From: Candidatus Kapaibacterium sp.
Lineage (GTDB): Bacteria > Bacteroidota > Ignavibacteria > Kapaibacteriales > UBA2268
Reading direction: 5' to 3'
Assembly (NCBI GenBank): GCA_013414795.1
Contig: CP058732.1
Location: 353,501-417,500, forward strand
Length of the DNA: 64,000 nucleotides
Part shown: positions 62,208 to 64,000 of the stretch, one piece after another
How the letters are laid out: each line of letters starts with the position of its first letter
How positions within the stretch are numbered: the first letter of the stretch is position 1
The notes under the pieces: model-generated
Told to the model about the DNA's origin: nothing
The model's input: only the letters and a program-made list of their open reading frames with translations
The model's database searches: none
Translations under genes and position numbers: made by a program

Positions 62208-62693
62208 ATGAGTGCTGTGGCAAGTTTTATTTTAATTTGCCTTTCAGTATTCGTCTTCCTTTTTCAAACAGCAAATTTATTTGCGACAACAGCAAATCCA
62301 AAACAGCCAGATAAACCTTGCACTCCCCCATGTTGCAAGGAATTAAAAAATACTGGGAGAAGGATCTATTATTGTGGCTGGGATTATTACAAATGTTATG
62401 TTACCTGTCAATTAAATTGTTTTACTCGCGATGGAGAACTTTTAACCCTAATATGCGGAACTTATGAAATTACCAAATCACCTTTTTGTAAATATTTCGC
62501 AGGGTATGAAGTCACAAGTAATTATTGTCTCGACCAAGGTGTTGAGCAAAATTGTGATGAATCCAGTGCGGACTTCTGCGATAATCTTTGTTTTAACGTT
62601 AAAATTGAAACCGAATGGAGATGTAGTTTGAACGCGTTTGTAACCCAACAAGAAATTTACCTTTGTGAATTAGTGCCACTTAGGGGATGTTAA
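62208..62693 (+). CDS. Small secreted cysteine-rich protein
   Basis: A 161-residue protein with a clear signal peptide (hydrophobic residues 4-25, likely cleaved after FATTA). The mature ~130 residues contain 16 cysteines, an even number, spread over the whole length (KPCTPPCC, YYCGWDYYKCYVTCQLNC, FCDNLC, PLRGC at the end). No haem-binding CXXCH motif or clear Fe-S pattern is present, so structural disulphides formed in the periplasm or outside the cell are likely. I know no family for it. GAGGG precedes the ATG, and a related-looking secreted gene follows after 17 bases. Confidence 0.8.
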   Translation: MSAVASFILICLSVFVFLFQTANLFATTANPKQPDKPCTPPCCKELKNTGRRIYYCGWDYYKCYVTCQLNCFTRDGELLTLICGTYEITKSPFCKYFAGYEVTSNYCLDQGVEQNCDESSADFCDNLCFNVKIETEWRCSLNAFVTQQEIYLCELVPLRGC

Positions 62694-62710
62694 ATATATT
62701 TGAGGACAAA

Positions 62711-64000
62711 ATGGAAAGTAATAGGAAGTTGAATTTTCTTCTTATAATGTTCCTATTCTTGTCCAATTTGTTCTCTACTACTGCAGAATGTCCCGATTGT
62801 AATTATAATGATTTTATTCTGAGTATTGGTAAGGAAAACGAGCGATACCTTGTGTATGCTGGATATTTTAACTTTTTCGATACCTGTGACATTAGTTGCA
62901 GTATCGGAGAATTTCGCTGGGTGGACTCTAACGGAGTTGTAAATAGAATATATTTGAATTTAAACCCCGAGATATGCAATCGCAATAAACCCTGGGTGGT
63001 TAAATTATTTGGAAATGAGTATGTACTTGGTTCTTCTGAACCTGGCGAGGACTCTTTGCTTACAAATGCAGTCCGGAGCGAGGTTTTTCGATATAAACCT
63101 AATTCTAAGATTTATTTCTTTCGCGAATTAAGAGCTGCAAGAAGTTGCGAGGGCATATCCCCCGAAGATACAACTGTCTTTTCCTGCCCCGATATACCAT
63201 TGTTTTTCCATATTGACTTTTTAAATTGCATTCTCGATACAAGCGAATGGGTAATACAATTAGTTCGAGCAGAAGACCATCAAATTCTTACTACAATCGA
63301 TAGTGTTGGCTTTTTACCAAACGGTAATTGCCCTTATGCAATAGCGTATGGAAATGAACCATATCGTATGAACCATATTCGCGACTTGCCGGATGAGTTT
63401 GCAAATCTCGATGTTTACATTAGAATATCAGCCCGACGATGGGGACCCACCCCTTTTGGTCTCTTATTCGGTATAATAATTTCACGAGCAAATTTCTCCG
63501 CTTTCGAAGAGTATATGGAATGCGAAGGAACGAACGGAATTCTTGGGCGAAAGTGTAATTTCGAATGGAGTCGTTTTAATCGTTTCTACTATGAAAAGGT
63601 GATTGAGTATCTTGATAGCATTGTTGCAGTGAATAACAGACCTCCATACTATTCGGAATTACCTCGAAATCGCTATTTTTTGTTTTCCGATACCGATTAT
63701 AATGCATTGATTTTGAATCGATATTACAGTTATGATTCGGCAAATAAGTTATGGATAATTCCTCCGGAACCGAATGATAGTAATTTACAAAGAACTTTTG
63801 TAAAAACGGAACTGGGCGAATTTACACCTCAAATGACAAAGTATGTAATTGACAATTTGAAAATCCAAAACGAAGGTAATAGAGCCATTTTGACAATTAA
63901 AATCTCTCAACAAAGATACCAATTTCCAGAAGAAAACGATAAAGAAACAGAAGATTTCATTGTGTATCTCTATGCGCTGGATGGTGCATTGATAAAGTCC
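62711..64000 (+). CDS. Secreted protein, cut by the right edge, possible T9SS client
   Basis: The frame opens with ATG 62711 after GAGGA and stays open for 430 codons to the window end. A signal peptide (LLIMFLFLSNLFSTTA) is followed by a cysteine-containing N-terminal part (CPDCNYND; FDTCDISCSIGEF) and a long region with Tyr, Asp and Asn typical of extracellular proteins. The last visible residues (TEDFIVYLYALDGALIKS) resemble the central strand of a T9SS type A sorting domain, which would put the real end close by. Its position 17 bases behind the cysteine-rich gene and the shared CxxC-like N-terminus suggest a joint role. The family is unknown. Confidence 0.8.
   Translation, partial: MESNRKLNFLLIMFLFLSNLFSTTAECPDCNYNDFILSIGKENERYLVYAGYFNFFDTCDISCSIGEFRWVDSNGVVNRIYLNLNPEICNRNKPWVVKLFGNEYVLGSSEPGEDSLLTNAVRSEVFRYKPNSKIYFFRELRAARSCEGISPEDTTVFSCPDIPLFFHIDFLNCILDTSEWVIQLVRAEDHQILTTIDSVGFLPNGNCPYAIAYGNEPYRMNHIRDLPDEFANLDVYIRISARRWGPTPFGLLFGIIISRANFSAFEEYMECEGTNGILGRKCNFEWSRFNRFYYEKVIEYLDSIVAVNNRPPYYSELPRNRYFLFSDTDYNALILNRYYSYDSANKLWIIPPEPNDSNLQRTFVKTELGEFTPQMTKYVIDNLKIQNEGNRAILTIKISQQRYQFPEENDKETEDFIVYLYALDGALIKS

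Overview
The window comes from an A+T-rich bacterium (roughly 36-38% G+C in most genes by eye) of the Bacteroidota/Chlorobiota/Ignavibacteriota side of the FCB group. The placement rests on the type IX secretion system (T9SS) genes: a ~2250-residue SprA, a PorQ-like protein, a PorE-like OmpA lipoprotein, and secreted giants ending in T9SS sorting domains. A Bacteroidota-type LptD and several TTTG-N20-TAnnTTTG promoters agree with this. A lineage such as Ignavibacteria or Kapabacteria is my guess; there is no rRNA gene to settle it. There are no CRISPR arrays, insertion sequences, phage genes or rRNA genes. One tRNA (Ser, UGA) is present.

Layout. 0-2.4 kb (minus): a cut-off unknown gene, RNase HII, GTP cyclohydrolase I and a PTPS-I type pterin synthase. 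2.4-9.9 kb (plus): an envelope block with a LolB/DUF4292-like protein, LptD, a PorE-like OmpA lipoprotein and penicillin-binding protein 1A. 10.3-23.3 kb: mixed metabolic and envelope genes, including a tandem-repeat secreted protein, an FAA-hydrolase-family enzyme, two lipoproteins, agmatinase, a GT39-type glycosyltransferase followed by a DprE2-like reductase, a LysM lytic transglycosylase, a glycerophosphodiesterase, an isochorismatase-fold hydrolase, a MoxR ATPase, a thioesterase and PorQ. 23.4-32.4 kb (minus): tRNA-Ser, a membrane phosphoesterase, an AI-2E-type permease, an Rrf2 regulator, a uracil-phosphoribosyltransferase-like protein, and the nusA-infB-rbfA-yraN translation/transcription cluster.

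32.7-38.2 kb (minus) is one giant T9SS-exported beta-helix protein, with two tandem palindromes just upstream of its promoter. 38.5-45.2 kb (plus) has a divergent aspartokinase-like protein, thrS, truA, a LysE-type exporter and an acyl-CoA ligase. 45.3-48.5 kb is a second T9SS client (SBBP repeats plus Ig-like domains) with a 12-T tract in its signal sequence. 48.6-52.0 kb has an amino-acid ABC transporter (ATPase plus a fused binding-protein/permease), rplS and an alkyltransferase-like protein. 52.2-58.9 kb is sprA, with a perfect 16-bp inverted repeat around its presumed promoter. The right end has a GlcD-type flavoprotein, MltG, OsmC, a 16-cysteine secreted protein and the start of another secreted protein that runs off the window.

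The unifying theme is the outer envelope: LPS insertion (LptD), peptidoglycan synthesis and cleavage (PBP1A, MltD, MltG), the T9SS machine (SprA, PorQ, PorE-like) and its cargo (two complete giants and perhaps the truncated gene at the right end). The most unusual signals are regulatory DNA at the cargo and sprA genes: palindromes, an inverted repeat and a homopolymer. I see no clearly new multi-gene defence or metabolic system.
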